From Dipetalonema caudispina (Eukaryota > Nematoda > Chromadorea > Rhabditida > Onchocercidae), in contig JABVXV010000011.1 of the NCBI GenBank assembly GCA_013365325.1, positions 124,001 to 188,000 of the forward strand: a DNA stretch of 64,000 bases, written 5' to 3'. The notes under the pieces are model-generated. The model was not told where the DNA came from. It saw only the letters and a program-made list of their open reading frames with translations, and searched no databases. Shown here one piece after another: positions 25,427 through 38,347 of this stretch (its first letter is position 1; every line of letters begins with the position of its first letter). Made by a program: the position numbers and the translations under genes.

Positions 25427-27896
25427 ATGACATCATCTTCAAACGTGTTTGGCGAGAAGGCTTCAATTTTCGTTTCTGTTATTGTAACGTTGATCGGCTT
25501 GATATTAAGTATTACTGCTATACTGTTACCGTCATGGCAGGTATTAATTTACAAAGCAAATCGCTTAAAGCAACAGAACCGAAGATCGATTACTTTTCGA
25601 GAAAGACAATTAAAAATTGAATATAGACTTCATTTCTCTCTTAATTTTAATAATGTTATTATATGAGAAATCAATCGAAGTATGTTTTATTGAAAATATG
25701 ATAATATGGTAAATAGTTAATTAAAATTTGCTTTCAGATTTAGCAATCTTTTTGCTACTTTTAGACTTTTTGTTTTTAAAATGTGATGTTATTATGTTGT
25801 CATTTATTTTATTTTGGACTTAGGTGGTAAATTTGCGAGAATATAATTCGATTCACGAGCATGGCCTGTGGTTGGACTGTAGAAGGCATAGCAGAGATAG
25901 TAATGCCAACGTACTTCTCAGAAGGTTTTATCTTATTTTATCGTTATTTTTTTCTTTCTAAATCGGAATTTAGCTCAGATTTAGTTTAACTTTAACTTAA
26001 AACAACTCTTGGAAATCCAATTACAATCCATATGTGTGCTGGAATGAGTTCAGCACGAGACATCGTAATCTGCTTTATAAAATTTTCAAAAAAAATTTTA
26101 AGATTCTTTGCTTTTCACTTTTTTTGTAATTGCTGTTGTTCATGATTGATGTTAGGTTGAATGGCGATATTTTGATTAAAGGAAGGAAAATTACTGATGA
26201 GTCATCATTTTTAGGTACACAACAAATACGGAGCCATTGAATTGTGTTTATAAATTTGACTACGACAAATATTCGGGCACCTTTGACTTGGAAGATGATA
26301 ATAGTCCTGTTGGAGAAGTAAACAGGCACAAATTTTACGGTTCGTCTCTGTGTTCTTTGCCACGCTCTGGCTGATTATAAAAATCTCAAAATGAAATCGA
26401 AATTTCCAAAATTTTTTCAAAAACCCAAGTAAATACCGATGCTACAGTTTGGAGTGGGTGAGAAAAAATCTACATCCATAAATTTAAAATAGCGTTTTCG
26501 GTCAAAATCTAATAAATTCAAAAAGCTTGAATGTAACGTGATATCGTTTTTTTGAATACTTCTGCTGAGAATTTACGCAAATTTGAAAAATAATGTTGGT
26601 AATTGATATAAATACTGAATGCAAAGCTTTCGAAGTAAAAGATTTTCTTATCATAAATGATTACTTGCTACAGGTTGGCATACAGCAACATTAATTTTAT
26701 TAGCGTTGGCGTTGTTGACGTCGTTCCTGTCTATATGTCTAGGTCTATCTGCGTGTTGTTACAATTCACTTACGTTGATCGTCACGGGTGTAACTCTGAT
26801 GACAAGTAAGTTGGACTAATTACTTTTACTTCTACGCTACTTATACTTCTTTCTTTACTAAAATCTTGTAATGGCGTAATATTTTAAGACTTAATTTGTT
26901 GATACACAACTTTTCACAGAGGAGAAGAGAAACGTTTTTTCAGCATTTTTGTCTGTAATCGCAGAAGGGCTATTCTTTTTTTATTCACATCGTGCTGACG
27001 TCCGCTTTATCAAGGGTATTGTCAGTACTTACGAGGTTTGAAATACTTTTCATATAGTAATTCCAGTAATTTTTATATTTGCCTTTATTCGAGGCTTTCT
27101 TGATCAATGTGTTTTACCTGTTAACTCGGTCGTAGCTGTTTATTTGGTTTCAGGGGAAAACTTAGGTATACATTTGTGTTATGGTATTATCATAAATAGC
27201 ATTATTTTCAGCAACGAGTTGGCTTGGCATTTACTCTACAGATGGCCGCATGTGCATGTCATTTTATTGCATTTCTGGTTTCACTAGTATCTGTATATTT
27301 CGTATGGTCTGGTAAAAGTGATGCCAGTGATCGATATAGTTTTAATCAAGGCTCAAAATTAAATGTGGCAAGTGTGGGAAGGTCTGCATCTGAAAACATT
27401 TCTCATACTGTTTTTTGAGCACAATATCATATTTTTTAGGTATTGTTTATGGTATAGTATGAATATTCTCCTGTCACTTATATGATAACCTTTCGATTTC
27501 GAGAAATGATCTGAGAGGCAGAGAAATGTTTCATTCATTAAAAAATTCAAAAAATAGAACTCTATAGAGCTTTTTGATGAGAAAATGTTTGCAAATTATT
27601 ATTTAGAAAACATTTGTTCAGTTTGGTGCAATTGCATAAGTATTGCTTGCTGGAGGTTCCATTTGAATTGCATTGCTCATGTACTATTACTTGTTTGCAG
27701 ATCATTGGAATTTGAACCACAAATGATATATCAGCAAAATGTGGCACCCGCTGGAATTCGTCCACCTCATTATATGAAACATCAAGAACAGTACGATAAA
27801 AATATCGCTGGTAGTACGCCTGAGTTAGGAACAAGACAATTATCTGCTGAATTCTTTGGACAAAGAGTAAGACGGAAAAGTGAAACCTGTGTTTAA
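25427..27896 (+). CDS. Clc-like (claudin-fold) four-TM protein, copy 1
   Basis: Seven exons join in phase: 25427-25540, 25824-25924, 26215-26339, 26674-26805, 26920-27035, 27212-27381 and 27701-27896, giving 317 residues. TM1 (SIFVSVIVTLIGLILSITAI) is followed by the claudin-type first loop with GLWLDC and a second cysteine (NCVYKFDY); TM2, TM3 (AFLSVIAEGLFFFYSH) and TM4 (CHFIAFLVSLVSVYFVW) follow, then a cytoplasmic tail ending RVRRKSETCV. The W...GLW...C...C loop is the signature of the PMP22/claudin superfamily; nematode Clc-like proteins belong here and are plasma-membrane or junction proteins. A TTGCAG acceptor 60 bp before the ATG is the likely trans-splice site. It is paralogous to the next gene (same GLWLDC and CVYKFDY blocks). 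Family is secure; cell role is inferred. Confidence 0.88.
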
Positions 27897-30800
27897 CTTT
27901 TAATTTGCTTCTTTGTGAAAATTTGTGTGCTTTATGCATAAATTGATTTGCTGAAAATGTAATTTATTTAACTAGACGTGAAATCTCGACTAATTTCAAT
28001 CCTGAATCCCAAATTCACAGCTTCAGTAATGTGTCTAAAATATTCTATTTGAAGGACAAAAAAGAAAGGTGGAAAAATAATTGTGGTAATTAATTTTTTC
28101 CATGCAATTTTCTTCATGTAAAATTCGTTGCACTGTATTCTTGTTTAGATTGCTCAATAGATTTAAAAAAGATATGAATTAGCCATTTTTTATGTGCACC
28201 AATGAATTTCTTGTAAATTCATAAATTTCCATTATATTTTAATATCTGTTCTTCAGTTTAAGATATACTGAACTGATTTGAGAGGTCAGTGCTTCTAGCG
28301 AAGACTTTGTAAATCTGCCACCAATGTTACTTATAATAATTATAAGTTCGTTCGAGTCAATGAATGATTACGACTTTATTTTGTCTGCAATTAAACTCAT
28401 TCTCACTAATGCCGCGAATTTCATATTATTTCAATGAACTTTACAATCACATTTTCACTAATCAGTCTGTGTTTTCTTTTAGTGTATTTTCGATGCTTTG
28501 GATTTCATTTGGGAAGCTACTGATTAAGAGCTGCCCAATTTGTTGAAATTTCCTAGGGCTACTTTTAATGGATTTGTCAAAAAATGTTGTAGTTGGTGTT
28601 ATCAAAGTACGATTTGTATGATAACTTATATTACCTCGCTTTTCACAAGTTCTTGTAAGTATTTCATCATGGCTTTATGTGTCTTTTAACATCTCTTTGT
28701 TTACATTTACAGCCACTGCATTTATTCAACTTTTCTGTTTTTATTTCCAGATCTTTAATATTACTGTTGTAATTCAATGATCAGTTATTTCACTCATATT
28801 TGACTTTACAGCTTAATTTCGCTAACTTTTACCTTTCACTTGCTTAAAAAAGTTATGATAATTTCCAAAAAAATATTCGCGGAAGTTTGCTGTGAATTTA
28901 ATTTTTTTGACTAATTGAATATATTTTCATATTGTTTTGTTGTCTATTATATTATAATTGCATCTTAACGATCCAATGAATGAGAAGATCCAATATTGTT
29001 TAGTATTCACGAGTAATTTTATTGAAAAAGATTTCAAATAACAATACGCAGACTTTCTAGCTATGATCCATTTCCTAGTAAGTAAAATTGCCAGTTTCCC
29101 AAGCGAAGTTTAAGTTATTAGCTCAACAAGCACTATTTTCAGCCTTTCAAAATCCACCTCTTTTAATTCTAAAGGCTAAAACTATAAACGTATTAAAGTG
29201 CATCAAATATGCGACTATAATGATGATAAATACATTGAATAACCGAGTGTGCTACTGAACATTATACTTCTAAACCGGATTTCATTGCCTTATTTTGGTT
29301 CATTTGTAACGCCTTCTGGTATTTGCTTAGTGATTGATTAATTTTGTAGAAAAATCACTTGAAATTGATCAGTTTTCTTGTTAATGATTTGAGGTGTGCT
29401 TTTATGGCAACCAATAAAAGTTTATATCAAATTCGATACAGTACGGAATGTTTGAAAGGAATGCGCACCTTACTATTACATGTATCTGAAATAATACTGC
29501 TCATAGATAAGCATTTCATTAACGATGCTAATTGCAGGCATTTGTTTTTCAGAAAATGACAGCAATGTGAACTCATGATCGGAATACATGGTGATTGAAA
29601 TTGACTAGTAATATTTTAAATACGAACAACTTGAAATATCTAAACATACTATGACTTCGGGTTGGATTACTCAAAGAATTTACAGGCTCACTAATAAATA
29701 TTCTTCTTCGAAGTAAATATGTTATTGTGTATGATTATATAATTAGTATTTATAGACGTCACTTTTATTAATACCTTTTGGCCTGCCAATTCCATGCTTC
29801 AGGTCAGTTTTTATTCTGTTATTCAGAAATTACGAGTCAGCTCCGTTCATAAATGTTTTCCTATTTTGTAATACTCATTTTTTGAAAGTTATCAAAATTC
29901 TCTACCAACGGCTACGAATACCGTTTAATAAAGAATAATATATATAGTTCATTATTGGGCCTCATTTCACACTTCAATAAGCAATGCTGTGCTTTCCAGA
30001 AATCTATTTTTTTTCTCTTTGCCCATTGCATGGTCAAATGGATTCACAGGAATGTTTTTTTTTCTTTTTTTTTTTAAGGATAGTGTCCAGCACGAATTCC
30101 TAAATCACTGAATTTATCATTTTTAATTCATAGATCATAATTTTCCATGAGAATGAAATTTTTGAAAAATGTTCAAATGATGACTAAGAAAGGCAGTGAG
30201 GGATGCGATCTACGATAGGATGACCTTCACTATCTAGTGATTGAGACCAGTTTTTAAAAAGCATCAGATGGGAGGCCATGATGACCATATCAGCCTTTCT
30301 TCTCGGGGATAGACATCTGCCATATAATATCATCTTTGTAACTTGTTTTATTTCTTCATTCCATATTATGCATGGACTTTCCTAGCCCAGATCCTTATAG
30401 TTTACATATTTACATGAATGGAAGAAGAAAATTAGAACATTGCACCAACAAATGGAACAAAAGTAGATTTGAACTCTTTGACTTCTATTTTTATTACTTA
30501 TAAAAACATTCCTCTGTTATCATCTTAAAACTTTTCCCTCCATCCATAAATACATGGAATGATGTTAATCCATAAATAATACCTTGAAAAGTTCAGGTAG
30601 TACAAATTCCCAACTTCAATTCCCACATGGGTATTACTACGAAAATCTACCAGTTTTATAAAAATTTGAAAACCGATCGCTCCAAGGACGCTGGTCGTTT
30701 CTATCGGTGAGATGCATAAAAGCTGTATCGCATGATCTCTGATTCGTTCAGATTCGTCGCTGTTTCTATCATGTTTGTAAATCCTTGTGTAAGACGTTGA

Positions 30801-32180
30801 TGACCAAAGATGTGGACACGAATGCACACATACATACATACATATATGCACGCACATATGCACATACAAATGCACCTAGCTGGACGTAGGTCAGACCTAT
30901 ACACTGAGCTGAGCGATCGATTTCAGTTGCGATAACAAGAACCATCAATCTGTGAATTATTTCCTACTGAGAGTGTGGATACCAGTTATCACTATCATTA
31001 CTACCAGTTCGTTATTCACTCACAGAAGGGAAGCAAATATCTTAATCAGAGTTCTTTCAGTAATTCCCCATTACAAATTAATTTCCTTTTGTTTCCTTAG
31101 GAACAACTTTTGAAGTAATCAATTCAATTTCTATTTTGTCAAACGAAGATATTGTGACTTGCAGATGTTTTTTTTTTAACTTTTTTTAGGCATATTACTG
31201 TTTTCGGATTTTCTAAATTTCTTTTAAAGTATGATCTATTTACTGCTCTCTCAGTCTCATATTTCCCATTATTCTGTAAATGATCAAATCCTTTGCAAGG
31301 CCATTATTTTTTATATGAATTTACGATTGAATTTCATCGTACTGATGATTAATTGTTTGAAACAAACATCACAATGCATTGCTTATTGCTTGATGTAAAT
31401 GAATGAAAGCTATAAAATAAGGATTTCTTAGATCATTTAGGTCGCAGATATCATATTTTAAAGTTTAGAAGTTTATTGCGCTAGGAGACTGATCTTATTT
31501 CCTATCAAAGTTGTGACTTGAATTTTCTAGTTTCGTTAATGGTAAAAGATCAATGTTATTGATATATGGGTGGTTGTTTAAATTGAAGTAGCAAGATCTG
31601 TTGTTGTAAATAGATTTTCATTGATAAAAATCGAAAGTATGTGATGTTTAGCAAAGGTAACATCTGATGACTCATCGCCGAAATACTGTCCATCTTCTTT
31701 CAGTAAATTTCAAAAATCTGGCATAGTTGCCTTGCCACTGGCATTCATTCTATTTTCTTCTTATCCATTTCGCTGTTTCTTTTCACTTTCTCTGTTACTT
31801 CGATTTTCGATGAAATTAGGCGATTCGCCAATGATATCAGTAAATGTTATTACCGGTTTCAGTTTTAGTCATTTGTTTACTTTACACTTTTTGAGATGTT
31901 TTTAAAATCATAAATTGACTGCTTGTTTGTCCTGTGCTCGCTGTCATAGCCATACTGATTTAAATTAAATCGGGAAAATCTTCAGACTCGAAGACTTAGT
32001 AGTATCTTAGTATTGCAGTATTCTACATAGCTATGCCTTCTCAATCCTTATTATCAATTCAGATGACAGAAGAAACAATGTTGCATATTTCCTATAGTTG
32101 ATAAAATAATTATCGTTATAGGTTGTATTTGGATGCAAAGGAAGGAAGCAATGAGTTAGGAAAAATTCAAGGTACAGTCA
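27897..32180. other. Long spacer between the two Clc-like genes
   Basis: Mostly AT-rich with no supported plus-strand gene. On the minus strand a 116-codon frame at 30525-30875 begins in a CA/TA-type repeat (about 30826-30870) that spells His/Cys/Val-rich peptide, then becomes more balanced (HDRNSDESERIRDHAIQ). A short minus segment near 30255-30315 has an acceptor and an open frame to a stop (YPREERLIWSSWPP). They could be two exons of one minus-strand gene, but this is weak. Confidence 0.3.
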
Positions 32181-35162
32181 ATGAGTGCTGTTGAAGGAAA
32201 TCAAAACAAGTGTGGCCAGAAAACAGCTTTATCGCTATTTTTCTTGCTTGAATTGATTGCTTATGTTTTGGGCTGTATCGCTCTGATAAGCCCAAGCTGG
32301 CAGTACGTATATCTTGAAGTGAGTATCACAATTCGATTGAATTTTTTTTTCAAATTTTAAGAAAACAATATAACTTGACTTGAATTTAATTATATTTCGC
32401 TAAAGTTCCGATCCACATTAAATTTCTTCTCTCGCTACCTTTCCGCCTTTCCCTCCATGCTATTCCTTTTATGTTATTATATTTATTATTATTATTATTA
32501 ACTAAACAGTAAATATTGTAGAATGGACGTACAGAACATCATCATGGATTATGGCTTGATTGTAAGCGTGATTATTCTCATGATTATGGTCGAACCCGAG
32601 AATATTACGAAACGCTGTATAGGTTCGTATGATTAAAAATGCAATCATTTTTGATAGAAGATTGAAGAGAGGGTATTTATTCTTTAGGTTTATTGTATTT
32701 ATGCAGAGGATAAAGGACTTTACTTAACTTTTTTTACACATGACAATATTTAGCGTACAATTTCCACCCGATTCGAGTTTCAATTCATTTTGATGTATAT
32801 AGAAATTCTAGGCTTGATAAACAGCAGTCACCATTTGATCAATTTTTTCTTACATCATTATTGTGTGTATACAAATTCGATTATTATATTGATACCGAAG
32901 ATCTCTACGATCATAATCATGACGAAAATCGCCTGCAAGACGATGCTAACCAGCATTTACTATTGGGTTTGTTAAATATTCTTATTACATTTTAAATTCT
33001 TTAAACTATTCCCGCTCTTTCCTTCCTTTCTCATTCATATAAGTTGTTTCAGGTTGGAAGATAGCATCATTAGCTGCTCTTGGATTTGCGGCGCTAACAG
33101 CAAGTGCAGCATTATTACTTTCAATTTGCGCTTTTTGTCATCGTACTCTTATTTGTGCTGCAACTGTTCTTGTCACTGTTGCTGGTTAGCATATACTTTA
33201 AAAATTACTTCAAGATTGATTTCTCTCAAGTCTTTTTCTTCCAAGTTTCAGCAGCATTGAGTTATTGAGTAAATTCTTACGAAAATTGTCATTTGCAGCT
33301 GTGGTATTAGTAAAGTGTGAACGGTAAGTTCAACTTTGGATAAAAAAAATTTCATCTCTTCTTCTGAGTAACAATTCGCCTTTATAGCCTTGCTGTCTTC
33401 TGTGGGCTTATTAATATTTTATATCTGGGCCAATTATCAGGACAACAATATTATTAAAGAAGAAGATGGCATTTATCAGGTTACTTTAACTATGAATTGG
33501 ACATTTTTCCATAGATATACTGTTGGAAGAATAGGACAACAGATACTGACTAATTTTTATTGGTTACAATATTCATCGACAGTATAGAATAAACCTATTA
33601 GATGAAGAATAACATTGTTAAAGTGCTAGGCCAGCTTGAAATGTCAGTAGCCTATAACTCATGTTCTGATGCGTACTTCTAATTATACTTTGCATTGATT
33701 TTACATTTCACTCGGAAAATCTTTCTAGCTAAGCAACGTTTGAAGGATACATAAAAATCAATTCAGTAGAACTTGGTCTGTTTAAAATTAATTGTCAGAG
33801 TGGTAGGTGGTGTGTGAATAGTGTATTGGTAGTGCTACTTGGTGGTGCTCAAGAACTGATGAGTACAACCACCCGTGATGAGTCGAACCATTTAATGATG
33901 TAAATTTCTTTCCCCGACAGAATGGATTCTCAATTCAGTACTGTTGAATCTCCGTTCTGAAAATGGTTGTGTGCTACTTGGGAAGTATTTACGGTAGCGG
34001 CTGACTGTAATATCATGCCGACATGTTTGTTTATTGAGTTTGAGGGGATTTTCATTCTAAAATTGTTGTTTATTTCTCTGAGATTATTTAAAGGATATGG
34101 AATTCAGAAGTCTAAAATTGAGAAGTTTGCAAACTGTAGAGATCTTTTCATCATAGTGTAAAGTATATCGTCATCGGAATACACTACTTTATATATAACT
34201 TGCACTACATCTCTCGAATAACAGCTGTGAACTTTCCCCGAGAGTTTCAAGTGTCTTTGCAAGATTCACGACAACTAAATTTTGTTCTCAATTTTAGCAG
34301 TATTTTGGATGGGCGCTATATATGCAAGTAGTGGGGACGACAATACAGTTTCTTGCATCCTTCGTAGGTTGCGCTGTTACCTCAATGGCATTCAAGAAAA
34401 GTCGCGCTAAACTAGTCAAGATCGAGGTTTCTCGTCTTAGTTTATTCTCAGTTATTATTTAATCCAATTTTTCTGCATGCTACAAGTTAAAAACCATCGA
34501 AATTTCAGGTGGTTGATAGAGACAATTCAACCTTACTTGACCGAACATTTTCGCCCCCGTTCAAACGTTCGTTTTCAGCAGTTTATAAATTGGACTCAGC
34601 TGCCCTTCAGAAATGGGAAAAGGATTACATAAATATCATCCAGTCAGACAACATCTCGAAACGAGTAATTTTTTTGAGCATATTCAAGCAATAATCAATA
34701 ATGCATATCCTAGCGGGACTTTCGCTTTTGTTGCATCTGAGACGTAATTATGCATTAAGCATTAAGTATAATCATGCCTGCCCAGCCTATCAGACCCACC
34801 TATGTTTAATCTCCTTTTCTTAACTACTATTGGAAAACAGCTTGTTGGTCTGCATTATCGATCGATATCCAGTTTACGAAAGTTTTTTTCTTTCGAACAA
34901 AGAATTCGCAATTTCAAGCGCGCAGTATCAGTACCGAATTTCAAGAAGTACTCGAAGAAGAGCCAACATAGTCCACAGGAAAGCAAAATGACACAATCCA
35001 CTTCCAATTTATTTACAAACGTCGACCAATTAAACTTGAATACTGCTTCCGAAACGTTTTCTTCAACAACAAAAACACCACTGCCACTTTCGTTTCCAGT
35101 TCCAAAGGTTACACTTCACTTAAATTGCACATATTGACTAACTGGTTTGGGGCTGAGGGCCT

Positions 35163-35193
<31 letters not shown>

Positions 35194-37767
35194 GTAGAAT
35201 CAGTGATCCCTTCTCATGCAGTAGACTGTTTGATTTTATTAATGCTTTTAATCCAAGCAGTTATACGGTCCAAATTAAGTGCCCAAACAATTTATGTCTT
35301 ACTTCCTCTTCACCAAACACTGCAAAGATCTGTCTTTGTGAGTGTTTAAAAACTTTTAGTACGAGTTCGTGTAGAAACCTTAATTCGAGACTAAATATTT
35401 GTGATTAAAGTCTGAGAAGCAAATGTTAATATTTCACTCACTTCATTATATCACATAGTTTGACCGCACAACTTTTTGTATGGAACGTTTATTTTTGATT
35501 GCAGTCAATTTTAAAAGCATCAAAGCAGTTCTCAACAATGTCGAATACAAATCGACGATTAACCGATGATCCTGATCTGACATATGAATACTTACCAGGC
35601 GACTCCGTAGGAAATTCGCGCAGTACGGAAACGTTAAACAAACCGTTCACAACCAACTTTGCTGATACCAGTTTATTGGATCAAATCAAGTATGTTACGA
35701 ATATTTATCGGTTTCTTGTGATTCATTTGACGCCTTTGTCACATGAGGTGTTTTTATCTCAAAAAAGATTTTTTTAGACGGAACTGTAATTTCATTTTCA
35801 GGTTTTTCACTTCACCAATAGTTATCTATATTTTTTTCCACTGTAATTCGGTGTAGTTGGCTGCTGACGTGACAGCAGATGAAGTATATGCCAGTGGATC
35901 TTCACATAAACTGAACAAAAAATCTTTCTTCCACCTTATTATTTATTAATGACCTTGCTTGTTGAAATAGCAAAAGTAAAAGATGTACTTCCTCTTTGCA
36001 GAGGCGCCCCTAGTCAACGCACCTATTCAGGAAGTTCAATCAATGTCTATGATAAAGTGTACGAACATATACCAGATATGGCTAAACCACATGATCATGA
36101 GCAGGCAAACAGTTGTTGTGAGAATGCTGAAATTTTATTTTGTTCTGGTTTGATTTTTATCATTTTAAATCAGGTATCCAAAATCCTTTTAAGTAATTAC
36201 TAGAACTATCCTCCGGTCGCTTAATTCAATTCTCTCAAACCATCATGAATCCGTTAAGAGAGGATCGTGATGACAATCATTGAGAATGTTTGGTATAATC
36301 TGTTATCTCAGCATTGGTAGCATATATTACGATCATATTGATTTATAGATTCTGTCAAATAATTTTGTAACCGTTCATATTTAAGAGCAAGAACAGGCCA
36401 AAGATGAAGATGTTGAAAGAGGTACACTTATCAACGATGTGCCCTCTTGTTCGAGCGTCACAGCCACTAAGTTCATTTTGTTGTTTCTTTTTTCATGGCA
36501 TTTTGTAAAGAACGGTAGAAATTTTATTATCATAAGAACTTGAGCAATTATCCCTTTAGATTATCTTTCGCGAATTCGGTTCCTGAAACGATCATTGCGC
36601 CGACGGACTGGTGTACATCTACCGATGTGCGTCAGAATCTTCCAGTCCCATCGAATGATGTATTTGTTAGTTTTGAATTTTAAATTCATAGATTTCTTTC
36701 AAAAACTTCATCCACATAAATCTTGAACATTTTTCACATCTCAGATGGCTCCACGACGTGAAATCGACAAACTACCGGTGCAACCGTTCGCAGCAACATC
36801 TAATTTGCGAGATTTTCTTGTAGAGCAAAACTCAAGTTTTCGTTTTTCGAATGGACATTCACTGAGTCATGTTTCGGATGATATTGTGATCAACACATTC
36901 GATCTTGCAACATTTGCGGGAAGAGAAGGGGAAAGGTATTTAAACCTAATTCAAACCTTGTTTTGAAATTTCAACATAGATAGCAGTAAAGTTAAGTGGA
37001 AAAAAGTGGAATTTGAGGATGTGCTCGGAAATTGCTGGAATGAAGTTTCCAGAAATATCGTTACAGAGATCATGTCGAATATTGCAGATCCATCAAGAAT
37101 TTGGCTTTCCGACCAAAGAAAAACGAAAGCATTGAAGCTTTCGAGCGTACCAATAATTCATCAGAATACAGTTCACTAAGTAAATGCACGCTGAACAAAA
37201 GGAAAGTACCAGATTTAATCTCAACAACCACCTTACCAGAAAACAGTGACATGCAGATGACATGCGACGTTATTTCCCCTTCATATATGTTAGTTGTGCT
37301 ATCTTATCTGCTAATTTCTTCAAGCTGTTTATTATGATGCCCTGCTGTTACTGGAATGTCCTAACACTTCAGGAACGGTTGCAAAAGCCACTGTTTTAAA
37401 TTATCTTATATTTTCGATCTGTCACTTACACAGTGTATATGCATCATCCTCTACAATCTTATCATTACCGATTATCGCCGCCTAAAGATTTTATTTTCAC
37501 TCGTGATTCACCTGGAATACGTTTCTTTTTTCATGCAGACGTTTTATTGACTACTGTTTTAGGTGTTTAGCAAATGAAATGGATCGTTCCATAGGCTCAT
37601 CAGATACTTTTGACAATAACGTGGCTGTGAACAGTAGCGAGCAGCGGAGTGAAGCACAACTGTGTTTGAATTTGTTCATGAATGGCGGAGTAGCGCCGTT
37701 GCTTGCCGAATGCAGTTCGAGTGGTGGCTTAGCTGAAGCAAAAAAGAGCAGTATCACCACCGTATAG
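32181..37767 (+). CDS. Clc-like (claudin-fold) four-TM protein, copy 2, with very long tail
   Basis: The membrane part is coded by 32181-32318, 32522-32622, 32803-32966, 33053-33184, an 18-nt microexon 33299-33316, 33388-33479 and 34301-34426. It has TM1 ending SPSWQYVYLE, the loop with GLWLDC and CVYKFDYY, then three more TMs. A long Ser/Thr-rich tail follows in 34509-34664, 34841-35107, 35505-35689, about 36002-36111, 36386-36421, 36560-36659, 36745-36935, 37088-37288 and 37563-37767 (TAG). The total is roughly 740 residues, far longer than usual for the family. All joins keep phase except the one into 36560, which is one base out. The last four exons could therefore belong to a separate transcript starting at the ATG at 36745, directly behind a CATCTCAG acceptor. 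The tail suggests a cytoplasmic scaffold or phosphorylation platform (inference). Confidence 0.8.
35165..35193. repeat. Poly-T run in an intron
   Basis: A run of about 29 T within the intron 35108-35504 of the second Clc-like gene. It opens a spurious Phe-rich frame. Confidence 0.85.
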
Positions 37768-38277
37768 TAATTAATTGATAAAATGGTGCTATTATCCTGT
37801 TGGATAACATATGCCGAATAATGAATGATGCATTTGATACATAGACCACTTCTTGAGAACTCTTTGAAAAGCACGTGTATATCTTTCATATCTTGATATG
37901 TTACTTCTGTTGTTATTTAGTTCTATCTTCATTGTTGATAGCGGTAGTTGTTCCAGTGAATATTTTCAATTTCCTTAGCTGTTCCATTAATAGTAAAATC
38001 GTTTTGTTCTACAAAACAGAAAATAAAATACGTTTTAGAAGCTGGTGTCTGTGTTACATTATACTTTGCTTATGGAAATGTAATTCACGGGAATGGGAAT
38101 TTGATGGACTAAATGTAAACGTGAAAGGTGTGGTAACCTATGATGATTGGCTAAGGAGTTGACCAGTGGGAGAATTGCAAGAGATTATAGTACTCAGGAA
38201 TTAATTTCAAGAAATCTTAAGTTGTTTTCATGGTGAAAGTGGAATAAATGAAAGGTACAGAATGGCAACGCGTTGTT
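37768..38277. other. Spacer between the second Clc-like gene and B9D2
   Basis: About 500 bp holding the 3' UTR of the Clc-like gene and the upstream region of B9D2, both on the plus strand. A frame at 37875-38162 is Phe/Cys/Ile-rich and is not called. The X-box-like element at its right edge is listed separately. Confidence 0.4.
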
Positions 38278-38291
38278 GTCTCCATGGCGAC
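38278..38291 (+). promoter_or_regulatory. X-box-like RFX binding site upstream of B9D2
   Basis: The 14-mer GTCTCCATGGCGAC has the X-box layout: two imperfectly inverted 6-mers around AT. Against the nematode consensus GTHNYYATRRNAAC it differs at one position (GAC for AAC at the end); RFX sites ending GCGAC are known in other animals. It lies 57 bp before the B9D2 start codon, a normal distance for DAF-19/RFX targets. B9D-family and other transition-zone genes are established RFX targets, so the site fits its gene. Confidence 0.6.
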
Positions 38292-38347
38292 ACTGACGCT
38301 GATAAGAAATTGGGAAGAAGTAGGATGGAATGGTACCGGAGAAGTGA

